Positions 43,702 to 53,036 of a stretch of 64,000 bases of DNA are shown piece after piece (position 1 is the first letter of the stretch; every line of letters begins with the position of its first letter). This stretch comes from Anaerostipes faecalis (GTDB lineage: Bacteria; Bacillota; Clostridia; Lachnospirales; Lachnospiraceae), in the NCBI RefSeq assembly GCF_018982945.1, contig NZ_JABRXE010000003.1, positions 1 to 64,000 of the forward strand, given 5' to 3'. Both the position numbers and the translations under genes were made by a program. The notes under the pieces were generated by a model. The model was not told the DNA's origin, did no database searches, and saw nothing but the letters and a program-made list of their open reading frames with translations.

Positions 43702-45132
43702 ATGATAAAGAAAAATCAAACTTATTTAAACAGACTGCATGTTTTAATTGATGCTCTCTGCATTTATTTTTCAGGTTTTGTTGCCTATTACGTGAGATTT
43801 TGTCTGGAAATATTCGGTTTTAAAGTCTACAAAGAATTATTTGAGTATAACCGTTATTATTTCCCTTTTAAGGATTATCAGAAGCCTTTAATTTGCGCAC
43901 TAATTATTCTCCTTCTATTATATGCATTTTTTGGGCTGTATACACCAAAACGATACCAAAGAGGCAGCAAAGAACTTGTTAATTTATTCAAAGCCAATGT
44001 TTTGGGACTTGGAATTTCTGCATTCATTATTACTATTTTCCAGATTCAGAATTTCCCTCGTTCCCTGTATCTGATGTTTTATATATTTAACTTTATTTTT
44101 GGTGTAATTTCAAGATATATTATTCGAAAAATTTTGAAAATCAATCGAAAAAAAGGACGCAACATCAAACATACGGTGTTTGTAGGATTCAGTACCTCTG
44201 CGGCAGCATATATTGATCGTATCATCGCCAATCCTCACTGGGGATTAAAGGTTCACGGAATTTTCGATAATACTGTCAGTGAAAACTTTGACTATCGTGG
44301 AGTAAAATATATCGGTAAACTTTCCGATCTGGCTGATTATCTGGAGCATACTTCTCTGGATGAAGTCGCTATTACATTAAATCTGAATGAATATGACAAA
44401 CTGGAGAAACTGGTTGCTGTTTGTGAGAAATCCGGTGTTCATACGAAATTTGTTCCGGATTACTACAACTTTATTTCTACAAATCCTTATACAGAAGACT
44501 TAGACGGACTTCCGGTTATCAATATCCGTAATGTTCCTCTTACCAATACATTAAACCGCATGATCAAACGTTTCATTGATATTATCGGCTCTATTGTTGC
44601 TTTGATCTTATTTTCACCGATTATGCTTGTTGTAGCAATTCTGGTAAAAAGAAGTTCTCCTGGACCAATATTATTTGCTCAGGAACGTATCGGACTTGGC
44701 AACAAACCATTTAAAATGTACAAATTCCGCTCCATGGGTGTTCAGGATCCAAAAAAAGAAGCCAAGCAGTGGACAACAAAAAATGATGCCAGGGTAACAC
44801 CGGTTGGAAAGATTATTCGTAAGACAAGTCTTGACGAACTTCCTCAGTTCTGGAATGTTTTGCGAGGGGATATGAGCCTGATCGGACCTCGTCCGGAACG
44901 GCCTTTATTCGTTGAAAAATTTAAAGAAGAAATTCCTCGTTACATGATCAAACATCAGGTTCGTCCTGGTATTACCGGATGGGCACAGGTTAATGGTTTC
45001 CGTGGAGATACTTCTATTCGCGGTCGAATTGAACATGATTTATATTATATTGAAAACTGGTCTTTAGGTCTGGATATCAAGATTTTATTCCTTACATTCT
45101 TTAAGGGATTTGTAAATAAAAATGCTTATTAA
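43702..45132 (+). CDS. Exopolysaccharide polyprenyl glycosylphosphotransferase (WbaP/CpsE-like)
   Basis: A 476-residue polytopic initiating transferase. There are four to five N-terminal helices (about 10-130), a CoA-binding-like Rossmann module (about 140-270, VFVGFSTSAAAYIDRI), a further hydrophobic helix (about 290-312), and the catalytic C-terminal domain with KFRSMGVQDPKKE, RKTSLDELPQFWNVLRGDMSLIGPRPERP and WAQVNGFRGDTS. It attaches a hexose-1-phosphate to undecaprenyl phosphate. The start at 43702 has AAGGAG 10-11 bases upstream; a longer frame from 43645 overlaps the promoter and is unlikely. Together with the LCP gene downstream it forms a second lipid-linked glycan start, independent of the fused enzyme at 18.8 kb. 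Confidence 0.93.
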   Translation: MIKKNQTYLNRLHVLIDALCIYFSGFVAYYVRFCLEIFGFKVYKELFEYNRYYFPFKDYQKPLICALIILLLLYAFFGLYTPKRYQRGSKELVNLFKANVLGLGISAFIITIFQIQNFPRSLYLMFYIFNFIFGVISRYIIRKILKINRKKGRNIKHTVFVGFSTSAAAYIDRIIANPHWGLKVHGIFDNTVSENFDYRGVKYIGKLSDLADYLEHTSLDEVAITLNLNEYDKLEKLVAVCEKSGVHTKFVPDYYNFISTNPYTEDLDGLPVINIRNVPLTNTLNRMIKRFIDIIGSIVALILFSPIMLVVAILVKRSSPGPILFAQERIGLGNKPFKMYKFRSMGVQDPKKEAKQWTTKNDARVTPVGKIIRKTSLDELPQFWNVLRGDMSLIGPRPERPLFVEKFKEEIPRYMIKHQVRPGITGWAQVNGFRGDTSIRGRIEHDLYYIENWSLGLDIKILFLTFFKGFVNKNAY

Positions 45133-45159
45133 AAAGGATGGCCTATGCCATCCTTTTTT
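45131..45159 (+). terminator. Attenuating terminator between the transferase and LCP genes
   Basis: AAAAAGGATGGC and GCCATCCTTTTT form a perfect 12-bp stem over a 4-base loop with a final T run. It overlaps the transferase stop codon and lies just before the LCP ribosome binding site, so it may lower LCP expression relative to the upstream gene. Confidence 0.8.
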
Positions 45160-45181
45160 AGTCGTCTCAGGAGGTGCAAAA

Positions 45182-46207
45182 TTGAGTAAAAAACGAAGAA
45201 AAAAAAGACGTAGTTCACCAATTAGAACTTTGGTATTTCTCTTAACACTGATTCTGCTTCTTATAGGTGTTTTTGCAGGTATGGTCTACACAAAACTTGG
45301 CAGTACACAAACTAGTCCTTTGGATCAAAGCCAGCTGGTCACTGTAAATAACGATTCCAGCATGAAAGATTATACCAATTATGCGTTCTTTGGTATTGAT
45401 TCACAAACCGGAAGTATGTCAGACCGTGGTAATCGTTCTGATTCCATTATCATCGTGAGCATCAATAACTCTACAAAAGAGGTGAAGCTTTTATCAGTTT
45501 ACAGAGATACCTTTGTTAGTATTAACGGACGTTATAATAAAATCAATGCCGCATACTCTTGGGGTGGTCCGGAACTGGCAGTCAGTACTATTAACCGTAA
45601 TCTGGATCTGAACATTGAAAAATATGCTACTGTAAACTTCAAAATACTGGCAGATCTGGTAGATGCCATTGGCGGAATTGAAGTGGATGTTGACAGCAGT
45701 ATTCTTAAAAATTTAAACGCTTATATCAAAGATATGAATCGTATCAATGGTGGTAATTCCCCAACTCTTCCTTCTGGCGGCACATATACTCTGGATGGAA
45801 ATCAGGCAGTTGCCTATTCCAGAATCCGTTATACCGCAGGTGGTGATTTGGCAAGAGCCGGACGGCAACGGGAAGTTTTACAGAAGATCTTTGAAAAAGG
45901 AAAGAAGAGCCCGCTAAAACTGATGTCCGCATTGGATAAAGTCCTCCCTCAGGTAAAGACCAATATGGATCAGAAGGAATTATTTAACATGTTTCTTTCT
46001 GCCTTCCGCTATGAAATCAAAGATCAGCAGGGATTCCCATGGGATCAGAAGGAAATGAAATACTACGGAACCTACTATGGTTTTCCTACCACACTAAAAG
46101 AAAATGCCATTCGGGCACATAAATATCTATTTGGAACAGATAATTATCAGATCAGCGACGAGCTTGGAAGAATCAATCAGAAGATTATATGGCGCGTAGG
46201 GTATTAA
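45182..46207 (+). CDS. LytR-CpsA-Psr (LCP) family glycopolymer transferase
   Basis: A 341-residue protein: a highly basic cytoplasmic tail (KKRRKKRRSS), one membrane helix (about 15-37) and the extracytoplasmic LCP domain (about 75-240). Conserved motifs are NRSDSIIIVSINN, SVYRDTFV, KINAAYSWGG and AVAYSRIRYTAGGDLARAGRQREVL. LCP enzymes transfer lipid-linked glycopolymers to peptidoglycan. The start is TTG at 45182, set by AGGAGG 7 bases upstream. It likely attaches the capsule or wall polymer made by flanking genes. Confidence 0.93.
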   Translation: MSKKRRKKRRSSPIRTLVFLLTLILLLIGVFAGMVYTKLGSTQTSPLDQSQLVTVNNDSSMKDYTNYAFFGIDSQTGSMSDRGNRSDSIIIVSINNSTKEVKLLSVYRDTFVSINGRYNKINAAYSWGGPELAVSTINRNLDLNIEKYATVNFKILADLVDAIGGIEVDVDSSILKNLNAYIKDMNRINGGNSPTLPSGGTYTLDGNQAVAYSRIRYTAGGDLARAGRQREVLQKIFEKGKKSPLKLMSALDKVLPQVKTNMDQKELFNMFLSAFRYEIKDQQGFPWDQKEMKYYGTYYGFPTTLKENAIRAHKYLFGTDNYQISDELGRINQKIIWRVGY

Positions 46208-46208
46208 A

Positions 46209-46285
46209 CAAAAGCACCCCTCGGCAACAGTTTCATGAGATGCTTATGCATCACACTGCAGATTGTTGCTATGGGGTGCTTTTAT
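46209..46285 (+). terminator. Structured terminator, family C copy 3, after the LCP gene
   Basis: Plus-strand AGCACCCC/GGGGTGCT outer stem, GCAACA/TGTTGC middle stem and GATGC-TTAT-GCATC apical hairpin. TTTC lies on the left and CTGCAGATTG on the right of the apical hairpin, with a T-rich tail. It sits between convergent genes, so it may serve both. Layout and the GCAGATT motif match the elements after the Rpn gene and icd. Confidence 0.75.
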
Positions 46286-46309
46286 AGATGTATCCTGAGT
46301 CGTTGTCTT

Positions 46310-47479
46310 TTAATTAAGTCTTTTAATGATTTCCAATAGTTTTTTTCCAATAGGACCCTGTCCTTCTTTACAGTAGAAGAAGTTACAAACCCTTTCCCGT
46401 TCTTCCTTAAAATAATCCTCACCTTGAATCAGTCTTTCAAATTCCTCCATTAACTGATCAAAATTTTCTGCCTTATAACCTGGAGTTACCTCTTCATAAT
46501 CGTAATACATTTCACGATCGGTATTTAAATAATCCTGATAATCAAAGTTGTAAAAAACGATTGGACGGTCTAACAGTAAATAATCAATATAAGTACTGGA
46601 ATAATCCGTTACAAGGATATCTGTATCCATTAAAAGTTCCTGTATATCCATTGATTTTCCTGTTATGTCTGTTATATTAGAATACTTCGAAACATCAACA
46701 GATTCCTTCTGATGATAAAAATGCCGTTTTATTACAAAAACAGTTTCATTTTCCACACACCATTGATTTAACTTCTCAAAATCAAACTGTTCCATCAACG
46801 GAAATGGGATTTCCCCTTCTTTTCTATGAGTCGGTGTATATAAAATAATCTTTTTACCCTTTGCTGCTTTCTTAAGTTTATGTTCCATTGGGAACATTCC
46901 TTCAACATCATAAAAAGCATCATTTCTTGGCTGACCCAAAGTAATAATATGACTTTCCGGACGTCGGAACGCGCTCTCATAGATTTTTGAATATGCATCA
47001 CTGGTTGCTACCACATATTCTTTTCCCAAAGGAATCTGCTGAATAGCTCTACGGATTTTCTGTCCTCTGCTATCCCAGTTTTTAACCTTATAATCATCAT
47101 ATCCCACTTTCTTCAAGGGCACTCCATGCCAAAGGTTTAAAAAAACCGCTCTTCCCATGAAGCCATGATTTACGTCACTGATTCCATTGCACATGACCAC
47201 ATACTTTGCCCGAAGCTGCATCCATATTCCTCTGAGACTATCAAATTCATATGCTTCATATCCCAGAGCACGAACTTTATGACAGACAGTCCGGCTCTTT
47301 GTAATCCAGACAGGTCTTATTTCCGGATCTTTCTGGGCTTCTAAAAATAAATATTTAGGATTATCCGCATACTGTTCTCCCAGCCAGGCACCAAAAATAT
47401 ATATTTTCCTGCTGCGGGGAAAAAGACATGATAAATACATCATGCAATATTTCATTATAAGTTTTACTGCGCCTTTCAT
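46310..47479 (-). CDS. CDP-glycerol glycerophosphotransferase family protein (TagF/TagB-like)
   Basis: A 389-residue membrane-associated GT-B enzyme. Hallmarks are LNLWHGVPLKKVGYDD (the family WHGxPLK motif, catalytic histidine), GQPRNDAFY, ILYTPTHRKEG and VTDYSSTYIDYLLLDRPIVFYNFD (the TDYSS motif). It transfers glycerol phosphate (or ribitol phosphate) from the CDP-activated form onto a growing wall polymer. The hydrophobic N-terminus has only weak membrane character. Last gene of the wall-polymer operon. Confidence 0.9.
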   Translation of the reverse strand: MKGAVKLIMKYCMMYLSCLFPRSRKIYIFGAWLGEQYADNPKYLFLEAQKDPEIRPVWITKSRTVCHKVRALGYEAYEFDSLRGIWMQLRAKYVVMCNGISDVNHGFMGRAVFLNLWHGVPLKKVGYDDYKVKNWDSRGQKIRRAIQQIPLGKEYVVATSDAYSKIYESAFRRPESHIITLGQPRNDAFYDVEGMFPMEHKLKKAAKGKKIILYTPTHRKEGEIPFPLMEQFDFEKLNQWCVENETVFVIKRHFYHQKESVDVSKYSNITDITGKSMDIQELLMDTDILVTDYSSTYIDYLLLDRPIVFYNFDYQDYLNTDREMYYDYEEVTPGYKAENFDQLMEEFERLIQGEDYFKEERERVCNFFYCKEGQGPIGKKLLEIIKRLN

Positions 47480-47488
47480 AAGCTCCTT

Positions 47489-48424
47489 TTATCCCCAAAG
47501 CCACTGCATCAGCTTACGGATATTTCCTTCCTTTAATACATGATAATTTTTATAAAATGCAAGACGACGGATTTTACCTTTATAATACAGATCTCCATAT
47601 GTGTTTAAAAGTTCATATACATCCAGGTTTTCAATATCTTCACCGTAGACACTGACAAATCCCTGAATCTGTTCCATAGATTCTATCATCATTCTTCGAT
47701 AAGTATTTTTGCCCTCTCGAAGACGCTGATAAAGATAAACAGGATTTCCTGCATGTTTGGCACCAACTGAATTGTGTCCATGCTGACGATAATACATGGT
47801 CGGTTCATTGACAAACCCTATTTTCCCAAATACTTTCGCAATCAAAGCGGCCCAGTAATCATGCATAATAATCTTAGAAACCGGCAGTAATTGAAGAAAA
47901 TACTGCTGTAAACATCGATTAATCATTACCGTACATCCGGTAACAGAATTCTGCACGATCAGCTGATTCAGATAAATACGCTTTGGAATGTCTGCATACT
48001 GGAAAAAGGATTCTGCGATCATTTCCAGATTTTCATCTGCTACTGACAAATCGGTATGAACAAGAATCGGGGTTTTTTCTCCATATCTGGTTTCCAGTGC
48101 TTCCATTTTCTGCAGAGTAAGATAAATCTTATCTGGTTTCCAGACATCATCCTGATCACAAAACATAAAATGAGGACCATAAGAATTACGGAGTAAGTTT
48201 ATAAAATTGTTTTTTGCACTGCCGGTAGGCGGATCATTTTTCATAATCGTCACCTGATTGGGATGCTGCTTTTTAAATTCTTCCAATATATCCAGTGTAT
48301 GATCGGTAGAACCATCATCACCAACTACCAGCTGCCAGTTTTCATATGTTTGTGCTGCAATTGATTCTAACTGAGCTTTTAAATAATCCTCTCCGTTCAG
48401 TGTAGCTAAAAGAATCGTGACCAT
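47489..48424 (-). CDS. Glycosyltransferase family 2 (rhamnosyltransferase-like)
   Basis: A 311-residue GT-A enzyme with VTILLATLNGEDYLKAQLESI, VGDDGSTDHTLDIL, FCDQDDVW (metal motif) and a MHDYWAALIAKVFG acceptor segment, as in RfbF/rhamnosyltransferase-like GT2 proteins of wall-polymer loci. The start at 48424 has GGAGG about 8 bases upstream; a longer frame would overlap the LtaS-like gene. It probably adds a side sugar or linkage sugar to the polymer. Confidence 0.88.
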   Translation of the reverse strand: MVTILLATLNGEDYLKAQLESIAAQTYENWQLVVGDDGSTDHTLDILEEFKKQHPNQVTIMKNDPPTGSAKNNFINLLRNSYGPHFMFCDQDDVWKPDKIYLTLQKMEALETRYGEKTPILVHTDLSVADENLEMIAESFFQYADIPKRIYLNQLIVQNSVTGCTVMINRCLQQYFLQLLPVSKIIMHDYWAALIAKVFGKIGFVNEPTMYYRQHGHNSVGAKHAGNPVYLYQRLREGKNTYRRMMIESMEQIQGFVSVYGEDIENLDVYELLNTYGDLYYKGKIRRLAFYKNYHVLKEGNIRKLMQWLWG

Positions 48425-48476
48425 AACACCAACCTCCTGATTTGCTAATGTCCCTCCATGCTCTGATATAAATTCC

Positions 48477-50858
48477 TCATTTTCCAAGGTAAAACAAGCT
48501 GTCATTTCTCTGTTTCTTTGCGAACATATGATGATATTGTACCATCTGATATTCTTTCAGATCCTCCGGTAAATCATTCAAACTATCAATTCCATATAAA
48601 TTCTGTTTATTGTCCATATAAACACTTCCGGTTACCACAGGATATTTTTTATATAATTCCTGCAGATAACATTCATATGGTGTTTTTTCCATCCCGCATA
48701 CCTGAATAACTTTTGAAGCCAGATAATTTGGACTGATTGCCTTAATCTCTTCTTCTTTAATATCATAATTTGCCCAGATCACAAATGGAACCTGGTGCTT
48801 TTTCTGTTCACGTTCTATGGTGGAACTCTGATCTTTTGCCATTACTTTATTATAGAAACTGTCTGGAAGTTTTGGCTGATGATCTCCAAACATCACGATC
48901 ACCGTTGGTTCCTTCACTTTTTCAAAATATGAAACCAGATTTTTAAATGCATCATCTGTCTTTTTAATAAGACTTAAATATCGATTTGCAGATGGAGTAC
49001 TGCTTGCATCTGTAATGCTTATTTTCTGGTCAAAGTTTGCAAAATCTTTATCATAACCTCCATGATTCTGAATGGTTACATTAAACATATAAAATGGATC
49101 ATTACTGCTTTTCTTTGCATTTTCATATTCAGAAATAATCTTGTTAAAATCTTCCTGATCACTAATATAGCTTCTAACAGTCTGCGGATTTTTAAAGGAA
49201 TCAATTGCCAGATATTTTGAAAAACCAAGTAATGGATATACATTTTCCCGATTATAACCATTAGCTTTATATGGATGTAATACCAGATTTCCCTGATATC
49301 CCTGATTCTTTAGTGTTGTAGTCAGACTTCCCAGCTGATCTTTTACCTGATACTGGTACGCAACGGATCCTCCTGGCAAAAATGCCATGGTGTTTCCTGT
49401 CAGAAACTCAAATTCTGAATTTGCAGTCTGTCCTCCATAACTGGACATATACATTGTTCCCTTTACTGTATCTTTTGTTAGATTTCTGATAAAAGGCATG
49501 GCATCCTGATTGGTACTGAAATTTCCCAATACTGTCAGATCGGAAAATGCTTCATTCATAATGGCAATCACATTAGGCTTATTCTTTGTAACAGTTTTGT
49601 TATCCTCTTCTGCCTTTTTAACATAAGGCTTCATAATTTCATTTACTTTTTCCACTGAATACCCGTCAGGTTTCTCTACAACCAGAAATTTAATACTTGA
49701 TGCAAAAATCGTAGCATATCCGTATCTGTTACAGCTGACAGTGGGATTCCATACTTTTACTTTGATACCAAATCTCTGTATTCCTTCATTTGTACTGAAA
49801 ATAGAAAAGCATACAGCCATAAGTACTGCGAAAACACCAGCAGGCAACACTCTCTTTTTGCCTCTGAATCCTTTTTCACACTGCAATCTTACTGCCACAA
49901 AAATGAAACCAAGAATCAAGACTCCATTCCATAGTATGGCGGTATTCACATCGTATTTATATTCTGTTGCCACGTTTGCAGCAGTTCCAACAGTTGCAAA
50001 ATCCACCGGCATAAGCGAAGTACCTCTGAATTTTGTCACATAAAAGTTGGCAAGACCTAATCCTGATGTGGTCAAAACAGTAAGAATTGCTGCCCATGTC
50101 GTTCGATTGGTCACCATATAAAACAGCATTAAAACAGTTCCATAAACCAATAGATTAAATAATGCATATTTTAATCCAATAAATCGCAGACTTACAGAGT
50201 TAAAACGTTCCATCAAAATATAACAGAACATCGGAGTAACAGCAAATACTCCTCTGCTTAGCCATCGATTCCATGTTTCACTTAATGGATTAGGTATAAA
50301 GATGAGAACTGATAACAGTAAAATGGCAGCTAAAAGCATACTGTATTTTTTAAGATTAAAGCCATTATAATATACAGTTATCTTACCGCTTTTTAAAACA
50401 ATATTCTGCCCTTTTGCCACATCCTTCATCTTCAGATGAAGTTTATAAGTCTCTCCCTTATGAATCTTCTTCTGAACACTTATTACTGTTCCTTTGATTC
50501 CCTTATGATATTTTGCCATGGACAAACGACCCATAGGGATATTTTCCTGCCATACCGTTTGATTGTTTTCGTCAGTTATCCATACAGCCATGGTTCCTTT
50601 TGCTATATTGCCCAAAGGATTATAAACACTCATTTCTAACTGCTGCAAATCTCCATAATCTGCTTGAAATTCAAGGTTTTCCTCCCATCCGCTTTCCATC
50701 ATATCCCCTTTTTTATGATCCATGGAAAGAGTTTCAAACATTTCTCCCTTAAAGGTCTCTGACTGGGTTAATGCAAAGATGAAATATGCAATTAATAAGG
50801 CAACACATACAATACGGCCATATTTACTTATTTGTGTCTTTTTCTTCTCTAAGTTCAT
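48477..50858 (-). CDS. LTA synthase family protein (phosphoglycerol transferase)
   Basis: A 793-residue protein. A first helix (about 15-32) is followed by an extracellular beta-rich domain, then about five helices (around 160-340), then a large extracellular sulfatase-fold domain (about 420-770). The domain has NVIAIMNEAFSDL, the nucleophile Thr in GGQTANSEFEF (near 475), NHGGYD and MFGDHQPKLP (metal histidine near 657). LtaS/MdoB enzymes take glycerol phosphate from phosphatidylglycerol and polymerise it on a lipid or glycan. The extra N-terminal domain is longer than in B. subtilis LtaS, so it may decorate rather than build the main chain. Confidence 0.88.
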   Translation of the reverse strand: MNLEKKKTQISKYGRIVCVALLIAYFIFALTQSETFKGEMFETLSMDHKKGDMMESGWEENLEFQADYGDLQQLEMSVYNPLGNIAKGTMAVWITDENNQTVWQENIPMGRLSMAKYHKGIKGTVISVQKKIHKGETYKLHLKMKDVAKGQNIVLKSGKITVYYNGFNLKKYSMLLAAILLLSVLIFIPNPLSETWNRWLSRGVFAVTPMFCYILMERFNSVSLRFIGLKYALFNLLVYGTVLMLFYMVTNRTTWAAILTVLTTSGLGLANFYVTKFRGTSLMPVDFATVGTAANVATEYKYDVNTAILWNGVLILGFIFVAVRLQCEKGFRGKKRVLPAGVFAVLMAVCFSIFSTNEGIQRFGIKVKVWNPTVSCNRYGYATIFASSIKFLVVEKPDGYSVEKVNEIMKPYVKKAEEDNKTVTKNKPNVIAIMNEAFSDLTVLGNFSTNQDAMPFIRNLTKDTVKGTMYMSSYGGQTANSEFEFLTGNTMAFLPGGSVAYQYQVKDQLGSLTTTLKNQGYQGNLVLHPYKANGYNRENVYPLLGFSKYLAIDSFKNPQTVRSYISDQEDFNKIISEYENAKKSSNDPFYMFNVTIQNHGGYDKDFANFDQKISITDASSTPSANRYLSLIKKTDDAFKNLVSYFEKVKEPTVIVMFGDHQPKLPDSFYNKVMAKDQSSTIEREQKKHQVPFVIWANYDIKEEEIKAISPNYLASKVIQVCGMEKTPYECYLQELYKKYPVVTGSVYMDNKQNLYGIDSLNDLPEDLKEYQMVQYHHMFAKKQRNDSLFYLGK

Positions 50859-50867
50859 TATTATACC

Positions 50868-53027
50868 TTATTTGTTAAACACCATGTTTACGATACGTTC
50901 TGTTGCATGTCCATCATCAAAACAACAGAATCTATCATAAAACTCATCATATTTTTCTTTATACTGTTCTTCAATCTGATCAATATTTTTAATAGCATTG
51001 ATTACTTCATCATTGGTCATCAAAAGCGGACCTGGCACTTCTGTCTGGATATCAATATAAAATCCATGCAGAATATCTCTGTATTTTTCTAAGTCATAGG
51101 TAAAGAATAAAATAGGTCTTCTTAAATTTGCAAAATCAAAGAATACAGAAGAATAATCTGTCATACAAATATCTGAAATTAAATATAATTCCGCAATATC
51201 CGGATATTTACATACATTGAATACAAAATCTTCCATACCGGTTACATCGATAGCATCTGCAATAAAATAATGTGTACGAAGAAGAACTACATATTCATCT
51301 CCTATTTCTTTCTGGAGACGTTTCAGATCCAATGCAAGATTAAATTTATAAGCCCCATGATCATAATATTCATCATCACGCCATGTAGGTGCATAGAGAA
51401 TCGTTTTTTTATCTGCCGGAATTCCCAGCTTCTTCTTCAACTCTGCAGCAATCTGCTCCTTATTTGGTGCATATAAAATATCATTTCTTGGATAACCTGT
51501 TTCTATTATTTTTTCTTTTTCATATAAAAAGCATGTATGGAAAGCTTCTGTAGAAAACGGATTGGCCGATACCAGACAATCCCAAAATCTGGACTGACTG
51601 TATATCTGTCTTTTATATGTTGGAGATGCAGAATAGTTCTCTTCCATATCAAATCCCAGCTTTTTCAAAGGTGTACCATGCCATGTTTCCAGTAAATACT
51701 GACTGTCCCTTTTCTCAAACCACACAGGCTGACGTACATTGGTTACCCAGTATTTTGCTCTTGTTATATAATAGAAATATCCCAGGCTAAAACGAGGAAC
51801 TTTTTTAGGATTTCCTGGAATTTTCATTGATTTATCATTGATGATCCAGATAAATTTATACTGATCTCCATAATTTTTCAAAAGATACTCATAGATATAT
51901 TTAGGACTGTCAGAATACTGCTTACCAAAAAAGCTTTCAAACACCACCCATTGATCCTGCTGTGAAAAACGTTCGAATATGTATTTACTGATTGTCCGAT
52001 ACATAAAACGCTTTTCTGTAAGCATTCTATGAATTTTTCTTTTGGCAAGAATATGATTAATTTTCTTCTTACATGCCTCATAAGATTCCTGCTGTAATGC
52101 CTTTAAAACTTTCTTCTCATTGTCTTCCTGATTACAAATCCTGCTATTATCCACAGTCTGAGCATATTCATGAACAGGCAAAAACCGGCTGTTTTTCCAT
52201 TCGGAAGCTTTATCTCTGCGGACTTTCTGTAAAAATCCTTTCCCGCAGAATGTAACAAACTTCTGATCAATAATTCCTTTCAGTTCCGGTGTAATCTTTC
52301 CAATGGCTTTATAAGCTTTGGAAAGTCTCTGTGGACGGTCTTCTATATCTGCTTTAGATAAGGATGGATACTGGATTTCATCATTATGCCCACGTTTAAT
52401 ATAATCCGCCTTCTTACAAAAACCAATAGATTTTGTCTTCTCAAGAAAATATGCCAATAATGGAATATCACAATAATATTCAAGATCTTCATCAAAGCAT
52501 AAACATTCTTCATCAAAACCGGATTTCTTTATTAACATATGAATACAGCTCAGCAGAGACACATCTATTCGATTTTCAACTAAATCTTTCCATGGCTGTC
52601 CGCAAAACTCCTGATCCTCTTCATTATGCTGTTCTGCTCCATAATAAACCATCCTGCGGAACCAGGTCTGCTTTATAACTCCATAAGTTAAATCATAGTT
52701 TTCTTTGTCTGCAGCATCTACCAGCTCTTCCAATGTTGTTTCTGCCAGATAATCATCGCTGTCAAGGAAATACAGATATTCTCCCTGTGCCTTTTGAATT
52801 CCCAGATTTCTCGCTGCAGAAACGCCGTTTTTCTCATGCAGATCATAAATTTTCAGATTCAGTTTGTCTTTATATGAAGAAAGAAGCTTATCTGCTTCTT
52901 TCTCTTCCACATGATCTTTTATAATTAAAGTTTCAAAATCTTTCCAGGTCTGTTCAGATAAACTGTCCAGACAATCTGTTATAAAATGCAGTCCCCTATG
53001 AAAAGGAACGATTACGCTGACTTTCAT
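50868..53027 (-). CDS. Bifunctional GT2 glycosyltransferase / CDP-glycerol glycerophosphotransferase
   Basis: A 719-residue fusion. Residues 1-330 are a GT2 domain (VIVPFHRGLHFITDCLDSL, LDSDDYLAE). Residues 360-719 are a TagF-type domain with ETWHGTPLKKLGFD, TGYPRNDILY, ILYAPTWRDDEYYD and MTDYSSVFFDFANLRRPILFF. Such two-domain enzymes add both a sugar and a polyol phosphate in poly(glycosyl-glycerol phosphate) teichoic acids. The next gene downstream in the operon is the LtaS-like gene, 9 bases on. Confidence 0.92.
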   Translation of the reverse strand: MKVSVIVPFHRGLHFITDCLDSLSEQTWKDFETLIIKDHVEEKEADKLLSSYKDKLNLKIYDLHEKNGVSAARNLGIQKAQGEYLYFLDSDDYLAETTLEELVDAADKENYDLTYGVIKQTWFRRMVYYGAEQHNEEDQEFCGQPWKDLVENRIDVSLLSCIHMLIKKSGFDEECLCFDEDLEYYCDIPLLAYFLEKTKSIGFCKKADYIKRGHNDEIQYPSLSKADIEDRPQRLSKAYKAIGKITPELKGIIDQKFVTFCGKGFLQKVRRDKASEWKNSRFLPVHEYAQTVDNSRICNQEDNEKKVLKALQQESYEACKKKINHILAKRKIHRMLTEKRFMYRTISKYIFERFSQQDQWVVFESFFGKQYSDSPKYIYEYLLKNYGDQYKFIWIINDKSMKIPGNPKKVPRFSLGYFYYITRAKYWVTNVRQPVWFEKRDSQYLLETWHGTPLKKLGFDMEENYSASPTYKRQIYSQSRFWDCLVSANPFSTEAFHTCFLYEKEKIIETGYPRNDILYAPNKEQIAAELKKKLGIPADKKTILYAPTWRDDEYYDHGAYKFNLALDLKRLQKEIGDEYVVLLRTHYFIADAIDVTGMEDFVFNVCKYPDIAELYLISDICMTDYSSVFFDFANLRRPILFFTYDLEKYRDILHGFYIDIQTEVPGPLLMTNDEVINAIKNIDQIEEQYKEKYDEFYDRFCCFDDGHATERIVNMVFNK

Positions 53028-53036
53028 CAGATCCTC

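Noticed and set aside
48425-48505. Longer start for the GT2 gene overlapping the LtaS-like gene
   Set aside because: The GGAGG-supported ATG at 48424 begins exactly at the conserved GT2 N-terminus, and the extension has no family match.
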